Positions 28,409-36,447 of a DNA stretch of 64,000 nt are shown piece by piece; the first letter of the stretch is position 1; every line of letters begins with the position of its first letter. This DNA comes from CAWCTD01 sp963798455. GTDB lineage: Bacteria; Acidobacteriota; Terriglobia; Bryobacterales; Bryobacteraceae. The stretch spans positions 496,001 through 560,000 of the forward strand of contig CAWCTD010000003.1 in NCBI GenBank assembly GCA_963798455.1. The letters run 5' to 3'. Both the position numbers and the translations under genes were made by a program. The notes beneath the pieces are model-generated. The model worked only from the letters and a program-made list of their open reading frames with translations. It was not told where the DNA came from and did not search any database.

Positions 28409-28779
28409 GCCTGAATTGTACGGACGGACGCATCCAGAGTCAGTCAGCAAGAACCAGGACTCGGGGGACAAATTCGCCTTAATCGGATTCCGGCGACCTC
28501 CGAAACCTGTGCCCGTTGACACTGAGGCGGATCGGGACTGCCCGCCATGCTGGTCGAGGATGATAACAGAGCCAGCTCAGGTGCATGCCAAACATCGCTG
28601 CTTCCACGGCGGGGCACATCGATCACCGCAAGACCGCACTCATCAAGGCCGTGTTCTGGGCGGCCTTGCGGGGGCCGCTTCATCCGCGTCACAATGTGAC
28701 ACGTGAGAAGAGCCAGCGTCCGGATGCTTTCTTACGCCGCCGCGCCGCACTTCGGGCTGCGAGGCCGGCCGGTTTGAAC
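28409..28779. other. 371-bp gap between tadG and selB with a selB 5' fragment
   Basis: The gap is divergent. Besides the degenerate selB-like copy at 28585-28653 (described separately) I see no gene, strong promoter or terminator. The plus-strand frame is open from 28585 into selB, which would make a 65-codon extension, but the intervening residues (RPDAFLRRRAALRAARPAG) look non-coding. Confidence 0.6.
28585..28653 (+). pseudogene. degenerate duplicate of the selB 5' end
   Basis: Codons from ATG 28585 read MPNIAASTAGHIDHRKTALI, against MRNVIVGTAGHIDHGKTALV at the true selB start 195 bp downstream. From 28606 about 45 bp match closely at the DNA level. In the copy the P-loop glycine before Lys-Thr is Arg (HRKT instead of HGKT), so it could not bind GTP normally. 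Similarity stops soon after. It looks like a partial tandem duplication, or the stump of a second SelB/EF-Tu-like gene. Confidence 0.75.
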
Positions 28780-30633
28780 ATGCGCAACGTCATCGTCGGG
28801 ACAGCGGGGCACATCGACCACGGCAAGACCGCGCTGGTCAAGGCGCTGACCGGGATCGACACCGACCGGCTGGAAGAAGAAAAGCGCCGCGGCATCTCCA
28901 TCGAACTGGGTTTCGCGCACCTGGAACTGGAAGACGGACTCCGGGCCGGCTTTGTCGATGTTCCCGGCCACGAGCGTTTCGTGAAGAACATGCTGGCGGG
29001 GGTCGGGGGAATCGACCTCGTTCTTCTGGTGGTCGCCGCCGACGAATCCATCAAGCCGCAAACCCGCGAACATTTCGACATCTGCCGTCTGCTGGCCGTC
29101 CCGAGAGGGGTCATCGCGCTCACCAAGGCGGACCTGGTTGAGCGGGATGCCCTAGAAATGGTTCGCCTGGAGGTCGAGGAGTTCGTGAAGGGATCGTTCC
29201 TGGATGGGGCGCCGGTGGTGGCGGTCAGTTCCGTTACGGGCGTTGGCCTGGATGAGCTCAAGCGAGGTCTGGCCGAGGCGGCCGGGCGTGTCCCACCGAA
29301 GGACGCATCGGGGTTTCTACGTTTGCCCATCGACCGCTCGTTTTCTCTGCGCGGCTTCGGAACCGTGGTGACCGGGACGCTCATCTCCGGCTCGGTCCGC
29401 CGGGACCAGGAGGTGGAGGTTCATCCCGGCGGCCGGCGGTTGCGGGTACGCAGCGTACAGGTTCATGGCCAGTCTGAGGAGAGGGCGGTGGCCGGGCAGC
29501 GCACAGCGCTGAATCTGGCGGGCGTTGAGCCCTCGGAGTTGTCGCGCGGGATGGTGGTGACGCAACCCGGTTTGTTCCGCACCACCCATGAGATCGATTG
29601 CCGTATCGAGCTTCTGCTCTCCGCGAAGCCGTTAAAGGATGGTGCTCCGGTACACTTTCACGCCGGGACCGCCGAGATTGAAGCCGAGGTGCGGCTGCTG
29701 GACGACCTGGAGACCCTGGCGCCGGGTGGTTGGGCCTACGCCCGCCTGATTCTGCGGGAACCGGTGCTGCTCCTGCCCGGCGACCGGTTCATCGTCCGCA
29801 TGTTCTCCCCGGTGGTGACCATAGGAGGGGGCGTCGTGCTGGATAACGGCGGACACCGCTACCGACGAAAGGAGGCCGCGCGGGCTCGGCTACGTATTCT
29901 CGACGAGGGTTCACTGGAAGAACGGGTCGCCCTTCTTGTCCGCGAATCGGTGTACGGGGCCAGTCTTCCAGAACTGGTTGCGAGGACCGGCGTCGAGGTC
30001 CCACGCACGGGGCCGTTCGTGGTCCTCGAGGAGCCGCAACCCTGGCTGGTCGACCGCGCTTGGTTCGAGGGCACGGCGGCCCGTCTTACGGATGTTTTAC
30101 GGGTGTTCCACCAGGCAAACCCGTTGCTTCCCGGCATGACGAAGGAGGAACTGAGGGGGCGTGTAGTGCCCGGCTCGCCGGCGTTCCTTCTGGACGCCTG
30201 CCTGGCGCAGACCCCTGGAGTGGTATCGGAGGCGGAACTGGTTCGCCTGGCGTCGCACAGGATCGTGCTCAAGGGCCAGGATGAGCAAGCGCTGGAAGCC
30301 ATTGAAGGAGCTTTCTCCGGGGCCGGGTGGAAGGCGCCGTCTCTGGCCGAGGTGTTGGAGAAATCGGGAGTGGAGCCGGGCCGGGCGCGTTCGCTGTTGC
30401 AGATGCTCTTGCGCGAGAAACGCTTGGTGAAAGTGGCCGAGGACTTCCTCTGCCACGCGGAGGCGATCGGGGCGCTGCGCCGGCTGCTCGCGACCCGCCG
30501 AGGGCAGCATTTTTCCGTATCCGACTTCAAGGAGTGGACGGGGCTCTCTCGCAAGCACGCGATCCCACTGCTCGAATACCTGGACCGCGAGCGGGCTACC
30601 CGGCGCGAAGGGGATCGGCGGATCGTCTTATAG
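28780..30633 (+). CDS. selB: selenocysteine-specific elongation factor SelB
   Basis: SelB brings Sec-tRNA to UGA codons followed by a SECIS element. The ATG at 28780 gives 617 residues. G motifs are GTAGHIDHGKTALVKALTG, the SelB-type RRGISIELGFAHLE, DVPGHERFVKNM and TKADLV. Domains II-III follow (SLRGFGTVVTGTLISGS), then C-terminal winged helices (VSDFKEWTGLSRKHAIPLLE) that bind SECIS RNA. The last residues DRERATRREGDRRIVL match the family end. No selA, selC, selD or obvious selenoprotein is in the window, so selenocysteine use is implied by this gene only. Confidence 0.95.
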   Translation: MRNVIVGTAGHIDHGKTALVKALTGIDTDRLEEEKRRGISIELGFAHLELEDGLRAGFVDVPGHERFVKNMLAGVGGIDLVLLVVAADESIKPQTREHFDICRLLAVPRGVIALTKADLVERDALEMVRLEVEEFVKGSFLDGAPVVAVSSVTGVGLDELKRGLAEAAGRVPPKDASGFLRLPIDRSFSLRGFGTVVTGTLISGSVRRDQEVEVHPGGRRLRVRSVQVHGQSEERAVAGQRTALNLAGVEPSELSRGMVVTQPGLFRTTHEIDCRIELLLSAKPLKDGAPVHFHAGTAEIEAEVRLLDDLETLAPGGWAYARLILREPVLLLPGDRFIVRMFSPVVTIGGGVVLDNGGHRYRRKEAARARLRILDEGSLEERVALLVRESVYGASLPELVARTGVEVPRTGPFVVLEEPQPWLVDRAWFEGTAARLTDVLRVFHQANPLLPGMTKEELRGRVVPGSPAFLLDACLAQTPGVVSEAELVRLASHRIVLKGQDEQALEAIEGAFSGAGWKAPSLAEVLEKSGVEPGRARSLLQMLLREKRLVKVAEDFLCHAEAIGALRRLLATRRGQHFSVSDFKEWTGLSRKHAIPLLEYLDRERATRREGDRRIVL

Positions 30634-30662
30634 CCGCGCGCCGCCGGTGTCGTTCGGTCCTT

Positions 30663-30684
30663 ACACCGTCCAGCGGATGCCCTC
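30663..30684. repeat. left 22-bp direct repeat flanking hicBA
   Basis: The 22 bp at 30663-30684 are identical to 31141-31162. On the minus strand both encode EGIRWTV followed by a stop; the right copy is the natural 3' end of the DUF362 gene at 31139. Between the copies lie only hicB and hicA. See the finding on this arrangement. Confidence 0.9.
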
Positions 30685-30692
30685 TTCTTCTA

Positions 30693-30908
30693 TCACCTCA
30701 GCCGCTCGAAATCTTCGGCGCTGATCCCGAGCTGCCGGAGGATGGTGTAGAACAGTGGTGGACCTATCTCGCGGCCGCCGTGGACAGGGATCGTCGCCGT
30801 ACGACCATCCGAGTGCCCCCAACGTTCATGGCTGCCGGTGGTTCGCATCCATCGGAACCCCAACTGCGACGCAACTCGGCGGAATTCCTCCGCCCGCGCG
30901 CTAGGCAT
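30693..30908 (-). CDS. hicA: HicA-type mRNA interferase toxin
   Basis: A 71-residue protein of the dsRBD-like HicA fold: FRRVASQLGFRWMRTTGSHE with the catalytic His in GSHERW, then TIPVHGGREIGPPL and a final helix ILRQLGISAEDFERL. Such toxins cleave mRNA independently of the ribosome when free of HicB. The start overlaps the hicB end by 8 bp, so the antitoxin is translated first. The module lies between direct repeats at the end of a DUF362 gene. Confidence 0.92.
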   Translation of the reverse strand: MPSARAEEFRRVASQLGFRWMRTTGSHERWGHSDGRTATIPVHGGREIGPPLFYTILRQLGISAEDFERLR

Positions 30909-31113
30909 GCACGATCTCAGTCGTGTCCACCGGAAGCCCCAGCCCCTTCTCCCTGTACTCAGCGGCGATCATTTCGAAAACGCGCTCAACCTCATCGAGC
31001 GCTTCCTCGCGGTTTGGCATCAGGGCATAACAGCCAGGGATCGAAGGCACTTCGGCAACCCACCCGTCGGGCCGGTTCCTGTACAACACGACCTTGTAGT
31101 CGTCCAAGGACAT
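30901..31113 (-). CDS. hicB: HicB-type antitoxin
   Basis: A 70-residue protein with the degenerate RNase H-like HicB fold: YKVVLYRNRPDGWVAEVPSI, GCYALMPNREEALDEVERVF and a C-terminal amphipathic stretch. It lacks a separate DNA-binding domain (no HTH or RHH tail), so autoregulation, if any, must use another surface. It lies upstream of and overlaps hicA. GAGGCAGAAATGTCC upstream (minus strand) offers a ribosome-binding site. The known partner role is neutralising HicA. Confidence 0.9.
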   Translation of the reverse strand: MSLDDYKVVLYRNRPDGWVAEVPSIPGCYALMPNREEALDEVERVFEMIAAEYREKGLGLPVDTTEIVHA

Positions 31114-31138
31114 TTCTGCCTCAAGTCTATCTCACTCT

Positions 31139-32746
31139 TCACACCGTCCAGCGGATGCCCTCGACCGTGTCGCCGTCGTTCTCCGGTCCCACCAGCAGGG
31201 CGCTCAGGTCGGCTTGGTCCCCGAGCGGTTTCAGCTCGAACGTCAACAAGTTCTCGCCCGATCGCAACGCCACGGGCGCCTGGAACTGCCCTGGACGGTA
31301 GCGCGTGGTTCCCTCTTCTTCCATCACCTTCTCGCCGTTCAGGAACGCGGTGACCCGCCCGCGCGCACCCACCCACAGGAACGCCTTGCGACTGCCGTCG
31401 GCCACCACCCGCACGGCCGACTTGTAGGTGGTCGATGCCGAAGACGGCCGCTGCCACTGGGCGAAATGCAGCGTGTCCACCGGCGAGTTGAAGCGAGCCC
31501 AAGCCTTGAGATCCGCCGCGGGGTCCTGGGTCAGCAGCCACTGGCGATTACAGCGCCCGTACCAGTTGTTGGGCTTGCCCCACTTGCGGCGGACCCGGTC
31601 CGGTTCGTCGCCCGCTACCTCCACGCTCCGAAGATCCATCGAGCCCATCTGCCGCTGCGAGGCCATGTGCAGGTACTCGATGTCGCCGGATTGGTAACCC
31701 ATGACGTTGGCGATCAGGGCGTCCGTGGCGACGGGATCCTCGCCGGCCAGGATCATATTGCTGCGCACCTCCTGATCGGGGCGGGCGATCCTGTGCTCGG
31801 AGTGTTGTAACCCGCGGATGGCGTCCACCACGCAGAAGTCCGGCGGGTGAAACGCCGCCAGATCGGTAATGAAAGAGTCGAGCCTGCCTTCCAGCGCGTG
31901 CTTGCTGTGCAGGTCGCTGTTCGAGAAACTGCCCGGGGTCGTGTACACGATGCGCGGCCCGGTGCCCACGTAGTTCTTGAGGCACGCGGTGATGCCGACC
32001 ATCAGATGAACCTTCATCACCGGAACGGTGATCAGGAAGTCGCAGTTCACGATGGTGTTGGCCGGGACGTAGACCTTCTTCTCTCCAAACGCGCCGATCC
32101 CGTTCGGGCTGCGCGGCACATCCATCCACTTGAACTGGCCGGACTCGTCCCTCACCGGGTCGTAGGCCAGATCGACGTAGTCGAACTTCTTGTCGGGAAA
32201 GCGCGCGCCCACGTCCTTGAGGACGTCGCCCAGCGAGCCCGGAAGGCCCGCGAAAGTGTCGCCCCAGTCGGCGGTGAGCGCATCCACGTGGACGCCATTC
32301 TGCCGCATGACGTTGTCGGGCTTCGGGTCGCCCACGCGGCGGTAACTGCCTCCTTCAGCCACCGTGATACGCGCCGCCCGCGACTTCTCGGCCACGTACT
32401 CCAGCACGGCCTTGGTCACGCGCAGGTCGGTGGTGTCCCCCGTACGCCAAGAGGGCCGCGGAGGCAAGCCGACCATGTTGGGCTTGATGACCACCCACGA
32501 GCCGGGCTTGATCTTGGCTTCCAGGCTTCCTGCGCGAGGGCGTCCATACTCGATGGCCTTCCATACCATGTCACGGATGCGCGGGTAGTCGAGCGGGTCC
32601 TCTAGGGAGGACGGCTTGGCGAGCTTGGGATGAGTCGATGCAACCAGCGCGACCCGTATCTTCCCGGCGTCAGCTCCGCGCAGAGCAACGGCAGCTAATC
32701 CTTGCGCGGTGACTTGTAGCAACTCCCGGCGGCTAAGGCTCCACAT
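31139..32746 (-). CDS. DUF362 protein with Tat-type signal and C-terminal beta domain
   Basis: I start at ATG 32746 (MWSLSRRELLQVTAQGLAAV), which gives a twin-arginine-like leader; the frame extends further but into unlikely sequence. The length is about 535 residues. The DUF362 core (residues about 30-400) contains SWVVIKPNMVGLPPRP, ARITVAEGGSYRRVGD and DFLITVPVMKVHLMVGITAC. The C-terminal 110 residues (KAFLWVGARGRVTAFLNGEK, ending GIRWTV) form a separate beta-sandwich-like domain. It is divergent from the integrase remnant. Its last 22 coding bases are repeated beyond hicBA. Confidence 0.88.
   Translation of the reverse strand: MWSLSRRELLQVTAQGLAAVALRGADAGKIRVALVASTHPKLAKPSSLEDPLDYPRIRDMVWKAIEYGRPRAGSLEAKIKPGSWVVIKPNMVGLPPRPSWRTGDTTDLRVTKAVLEYVAEKSRAARITVAEGGSYRRVGDPKPDNVMRQNGVHVDALTADWGDTFAGLPGSLGDVLKDVGARFPDKKFDYVDLAYDPVRDESGQFKWMDVPRSPNGIGAFGEKKVYVPANTIVNCDFLITVPVMKVHLMVGITACLKNYVGTGPRIVYTTPGSFSNSDLHSKHALEGRLDSFITDLAAFHPPDFCVVDAIRGLQHSEHRIARPDQEVRSNMILAGEDPVATDALIANVMGYQSGDIEYLHMASQRQMGSMDLRSVEVAGDEPDRVRRKWGKPNNWYGRCNRQWLLTQDPAADLKAWARFNSPVDTLHFAQWQRPSSASTTYKSAVRVVADGSRKAFLWVGARGRVTAFLNGEKVMEEEGTTRYRPGQFQAPVALRSGENLLTFELKPLGDQADLSALLVGPENDGDTVEGIRWTV
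31141..31162. repeat. right 22-bp direct repeat flanking hicBA
   Basis: Identical to 30663-30684 and part of the DUF362 coding sequence (codons for EGIRWTV and the start of its stop region). The intervening 456 bp contain the complete hicBA module and little else. Confidence 0.9.
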
Positions 32747-32823
32747 GGCCGCCAGCATAGCAAAGCGAGGGCCGGCTTCGCAGGACCTACGTCCCGCCAG
32801 GCGGATGGTGGAACTCTGGCCGC

Positions 32824-33294
32824 CTGCCGGGGAGCCAAACGAAGAACACGCACCCGCGCACGGTACCGATCTACGGCGAGATGCGACCATTCCTGCAACT
32901 CGCCCTGGAGAGCCGGAATAAGGACTACCCGGAGTGTCCCTGGGTCTTCCACTACCAGGGTCGCCGCATTGGGGGCCACGTCAAAGGCTGGTCGGACGCC
33001 TGCACCACTGCCGGCGTGCCGGGCCTGCACTTCCACGATCTGAGGCGGTCTGCCGTGCGCGCGATGGAGCGGGCGGGGATTCCTCGGCACGTTGCTATGG
33101 GGATCAGTGGGCACCGGACGGAGGCCGTCTACCGCCGCTATGACATCGTTTCGGGGCGGGATCTCCAGGACGCGGGGCGCAAGCTGGAAAGCTGCCTCAC
33201 GGCGAAATGGAACCCGAAGACGGAGGCGGCCGGAACGCAGCCGGGCGAAGTTTCGCACACTATACGCACACAAAAGGCCAGAGGCGTCCATTGA
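32824..33294 (+). pseudogene. tyrosine recombinase (phage-type integrase) C-terminal remnant
   Basis: The frame is recognisable from LPGSQTKNTHPRTVPIYGEM, part of the integrase core, through LHFHDLRRSAVRAMERAGI to SGHRTEAVYRRYDIV. This covers the HxxR box (residues 52-55 from ATG 32881), the GHR box and the nucleophilic Tyr in YRRYD. The first catalytic Arg box and the N-terminal DNA-binding domains are missing, and no start codon precedes the similarity; ATG 32881 gives only 137 residues. The gene ends 21 bp from the 3' end of tRNA-His, the position of an integrase at an attachment site. It is therefore a remnant of an integrated element. Confidence 0.88.
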
Positions 33295-33315
33295 TGGCCT
33301 GTAAGTTGTTGAAAA

Positions 33316-33392
33316 TGGGGTGGGTGGAGGGGTTCGAACCCTCGGCCACTGGAACCACAATCCAGCGCTCTACCAGCTGAGCTACACCCACC
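33316..33392 (-). tRNA. tRNA-His (GUG)
   Basis: On the minus strand a full cloverleaf is seen: acceptor GGTGGGTG pairs with CACCCACC, including the extra G(-1):C73 pair that defines tRNA-His. There is a D-arm with AGCTCAGCTGGTAGAGC, an anticodon stem CTGGA/TCCAG with loop TTGTGGT (anticodon GTG) and a T-arm GAGGG-TTCGAAC-CCCTC. CCA is encoded at 33316-33318 and followed by TTTT. The 3' end points towards the integrase remnant. Confidence 0.97.
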
Positions 33393-33473
33393 GTGGGGAC
33401 CCTTCCATCGTATCAAGGAGAGGCGCACACAGCAAAGCCGCGTACCAGTGTGAGACTCCGCCGGCGCGCCTCC

Positions 33474-33905
33474 CTACAGGGCGCCCAGCCAGCGCACCGA
33501 TAACCGTGAACCAAGGGCGTTCACGAGCCGTTCGTCGGCAGTCACCAGCGGCGCGCCCGAAGCCACCGCGAGCGCGAGGTAGACGCCGTCATAGACGCTG
33601 CGCTGGAATGTTGCCGCGATGGCGAAAGCATCCCTCAGAAGCGGCCGCGAGGGCGCCGTGGCAATCCCCGTTCCTTCCATGGCCTGGATGGATTCCTCCG
33701 CCGATTGCCGAGAGATCCGCCCGCTCCTGACGGCTTTCCATTGAACGTTCCCGAACTCCGGCCAGAAGAGGTCGGGAACCACGAATCGCAGCCGGCCGTC
33801 GCCGAACTCCCGCAGCAGATCCCGGGCTTCCCGTGAAAGCGTCTCCCCGGACGGGGGCAGAAACCACTTCGCGGCGACGCTTGCGTCCAGCACGTACGAG
33901 GTCAC
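33474..33905 (-). CDS. vapC: VapC-family PIN-domain toxin
   Basis: A 143-residue PIN ribonuclease. The acidic residues are in place: Asp7 (YVLDASVAAKWF), Glu50 (PDLFWPEFGNV), Asp106 (SVYDGVYLALA) and Asp124 (VTADERLV). VapC toxins cut tRNA or rRNA. The gene overlaps its antitoxin by 4 nt. Lying 80 bp past the tRNA-His, it probably belongs to the same accessory patch as hicBA and the integrase remnant, though nothing proves common arrival. Confidence 0.93.
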   Translation of the reverse strand: MTSYVLDASVAAKWFLPPSGETLSREARDLLREFGDGRLRFVVPDLFWPEFGNVQWKAVRSGRISRQSAEESIQAMEGTGIATAPSRPLLRDAFAIAATFQRSVYDGVYLALAVASGAPLVTADERLVNALGSRLSVRWLGAL

Positions 33906-34153
33906 CGGCCGCGGTCCTCACGCTGCATCTCCTCCGCGGTGGGAAAAGGGCTCGACGAGGCGGACCTGCGCGAACGTATCTGGAGGGCGCGTTTCAGAAC
34001 CGCCTTCCGGCGCGCCAGTTCTTCCGGCGTGGGCACGTTCTCTTCGAGCAGCAAAAGCACCTCAGAGGAGATCGACTTCCTGTGCGCCCGGGCGCGCTGC
34101 CGCAGAGCATCATACAACTCTTCCGGAACGTTTTCGACGTAGAGAGTAGCCAT
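33902..34153 (-). CDS. FitA/VapB-type ribbon-helix-helix antitoxin
   Basis: An 83-residue protein. The N-terminal MATLYVENVPEELYDALRQR and SISSEVLLLLEENV form a ribbon-helix-helix, which would bind operator DNA. The C-terminal basic/disordered part (RSRRSASSSPFPTAEEM) would wrap the PIN toxin. It is the first gene of the pair, with the ATG at 34153, and overlaps vapC by 4 nt. Just upstream, the sequence carries ACTATTCTAG/CTAGCACTATT-like inverted elements near 34155-34190 that could be its operator. Confidence 0.88.
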   Translation of the reverse strand: MATLYVENVPEELYDALRQRARAHRKSISSEVLLLLEENVPTPEELARRKAVLKRALQIRSRRSASSSPFPTAEEMQREDRGR

Positions 34154-34154
34154 A

Positions 34155-34190
34155 GTATATTCCTAGCAAAAGTCTAGCACTATTCTAGTG
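34155..34190. promoter_or_regulatory. possible operator of the RHH/PIN toxin-antitoxin pair
   Basis: AT-rich stretch just upstream of the antitoxin ATG with repeated CTAG-containing words (CCTAGCAAAAGTCTAGCAC, then ATTCTAGTG) spaced about 11-13 bp. RHH antitoxins usually bind repeated short palindromes next to their start, so this fits an autoregulatory site. It is inference from position and repetition. Confidence 0.4.
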
Positions 34191-34194
34191 AATC

Positions 34195-35650
34195 CTACAG
34201 CCCCGCTTGTTTCCACAATTCGTCCACGCGGCGCTTCACGTCGGGCGACATCGCGATCACGTCCGGCCAGGGCCTGGTAAAGCCTTCTTCCGGCCACTTG
34301 CGCGTGGCGTCGATGCCCATCTTCGAGCCGAAATTCGGCAGGCGGCTGGAGTGGTCCAGCGAATCCACCGGCCCCATGCACGAACTCGATGTCGCGCTGC
34401 GGGTCGATGTTGTTCAGCGCCCTCCAGGCCACCTCGCGCGCGTTCTGCACGTCCACGTCCTCGTCCACCACCACGATGCACTTGGAGAACATCGCCTGGC
34501 CCATGCCCCAGATGGCGTGCATCACCTTGCGCGCGTGGCCGCGGGTAGGACTTGCGCATCGAAACCAGGATCAGGTTGTGGAAGACGCCCTTCGGCGGGC
34601 ATCGAGATGTCGCGGATCTCGGGCAGTTGCAGCCGCATCAGCGGCAGGAAGATCCGCTCGATGGCCTTGCCCATGTAGTAGTCCTCCATGGGCGGCGGCC
34701 CCACGATGGTGGTGGCGTAAATCGGGTCCTTGCGCTGCGTGATGCAGGTGACGTGGAAGACCGGGTATCGATCTTCCAGCGAATAGAACCCGGTATGGTC
34801 GCCGAACGGACCCTCGGTGCGCAGCTCGCCCAGCTCCACGTAGCCTTCGAGCACGATCTCCGCGTTGGCCGGCACCTCCAGGTCCGACGTCTCGCAGCTT
34901 GCACCATCTCGACCGGCTTGCCGCGCAGGAAGCCGGCGATCATCATCTCGTCCAGGTCCGGCGGCAGCGGCAGAATGGCCGAGTACATGGTGGCCGGATC
35001 CGCGCCGATGGCCACGGCCACGTCCATGCGCTCGGAGCCTCCCGTCTTCATCCGCCGGCGGTAGTGCTCGGCGCCCTGCTTGTGCGTCTGCCAGTGCATG
35101 CCGGTGGTGCGGTCGTCGTAGACCTGCATGCGGTACATTCCGCAGTTGCGCTTGCCAGTGTCGGGGTTGTCGGTGAACACCAGCGGCAGCGTGATGAACC
35201 GGCCGCCGTCCTGGGGCCAGCACTTCAGAATGGGGTACTCGAGCAGAGAGAAGCCTTCGTGCCGGATGACTTCCTTCGAGGGCCCGCTCGAAACGATCTT
35301 GGGAAAGAACGAGCCCATTTCCGCCAGCTTCGGGCAGCATCTTGAGCTTGCCGATGAGCCCTTCCGGCATGCGCATCTCCAGGTAATCGGAGATCCGGCG
35401 CAGCGACCTCTTCGACCGAGGAGACCTCCAGCGCGATCTCCATCTTCCGCGCGCTGGCGAAGCCATTGATGAACACCGGGATGCTCGACCCTTTGGGTTT
35501 GTCAAACCACAACGCGGGACCGCCGCGCTTCACGGCGCGGTCCGCAAACTCGGTGATCTCCAGAACGGGATCCACCTCAAAGGGGATTCGCTTCAGCTCG
35601 CCGTGCTGGTCCAGGGCGGCGATGAACTCGCGCAGGTCGGAATAAGCCAT
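34195..35650 (-). pseudogene. ubiD: UbiD-family decarboxylase with six frameshifts
   Basis: UbiD enzymes are prenyl-FMN-dependent decarboxylases. Here the complete protein can be followed from ATG 35650 (MAYSDLREFIAALDQHGELK) to KRRVDELWKQAGL at 34195, but only by changing frame near 35402, 35331, 34898, 34589, 34541 and 34378. Five of the changes remove one extra base each and the one near 34898 needs one base added or two removed. Between the shifts the protein reads without gaps, including ISDYLEMRMPEGLIGKL, PLVFTDNPDTGKRNCGMYRM, GPFGDHTGFYSLEDRYPVFH and MHAIWGMGQAMFSKC. It is either a very recent pseudogene or an error-rich patch. It is divergent from fabG. Confidence 0.88.
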
Positions 35651-35707
35651 AGAGGGACGCCTCTTTCTACTATGATTGAGGTTTCGAGCGATTTCCAGGA
35701 GGAAAAC

Positions 35708-36442
35708 ATGCCGAATCGTATTGCGTTCGTCACCGGCGCCAGCCGTGGGATCGGAAAAGCTATCGCCTTGAGGCTGAGCCGCTCGGGCCACGACATCGTG
35801 GTTGCCTCGCCCGAGGTGGACAACAACGAGCTGGTGGCCTCCGAGATCCGCTCCGCGGGCGGCAAGGCGATGACGCTCGACTTCGATCTCGCCTCCCTCG
35901 CTTCCATCAAGCAAGGCGTCGCGGCGGCGCTCAAGGAATTCGGCAAGATCGACGTCCTGGTGAACAACGCCGGCATCACCAAGGACGGCCTCGCGGTGCG
36001 CATGAAGCCGGAAGACTGGCAGCTCGTTCTTCAGATCAACCTCAGCGGCGCCTTCTATACCGCTCAGCAGGTGCTCCTCGGGATGATGCGCGAGCGCTGG
36101 GGCCGGATCATCAACATCGCCTCGGTGGTGGGCCAGATGGGTAACGCGGGCCAGGCGAACTATGTAAGCTCCAAGGCGGGAATCATCGGCCTGACCAAGG
36201 CGCTGGCACAGGAGGTGGCCAGCCGCAACATCACGGTCAACGCCGTGGCCCCCGGCTTCATCGAGACCGACATGACCGCCAAGCTGCCCGCGGAGGTGAA
36301 AGAGCGGATGCTGGCGGCGGTGGCGCTGAGACGCTTCGGCCGGCCCGACGATGTCGCCGGCGTGGTGAACTTTCTCGCCGGAGACGACGCGGCCTACATC
36401 ACCGGCCATGTGGTAAACGTCAACGGCGGGATGTATATGTAG
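35708..36442 (+). CDS. fabG: 3-oxoacyl-ACP reductase-like short-chain dehydrogenase
   Basis: A 244-residue NADPH-dependent SDR of fatty-acid elongation type. ATG 35708 follows CCAGGAGGAAAAC, a strong ribosome-binding site. The nucleotide loop TGASRGIGKA (10-16), NNAG (86-89) and the catalytic set Asn111, Ser139, Tyr152 and Lys156 (ANYVSSKAG) are intact. The C terminus VAPGFIETDMTAKLP and ITGHVVNVNGGMYM matches FabG closely. Substrate in vivo could differ, as many FabG-like SDRs exist and no other fab genes are adjacent. It is followed after 5 bp by the radical SAM gene. Confidence 0.92.
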   Translation: MPNRIAFVTGASRGIGKAIALRLSRSGHDIVVASPEVDNNELVASEIRSAGGKAMTLDFDLASLASIKQGVAAALKEFGKIDVLVNNAGITKDGLAVRMKPEDWQLVLQINLSGAFYTAQQVLLGMMRERWGRIINIASVVGQMGNAGQANYVSSKAGIIGLTKALAQEVASRNITVNAVAPGFIETDMTAKLPAEVKERMLAAVALRRFGRPDDVAGVVNFLAGDDAAYITGHVVNVNGGMYM

Positions 36443-36447
36443 AGTGG

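Noticed and set aside
28585..28779. N-terminally extended SelB starting at 28585
   Set aside because: The extension includes a broken copy of the SelB start and then Arg/Ala-rich non-coding-like sequence; the ATG at 28780 matches the family start.
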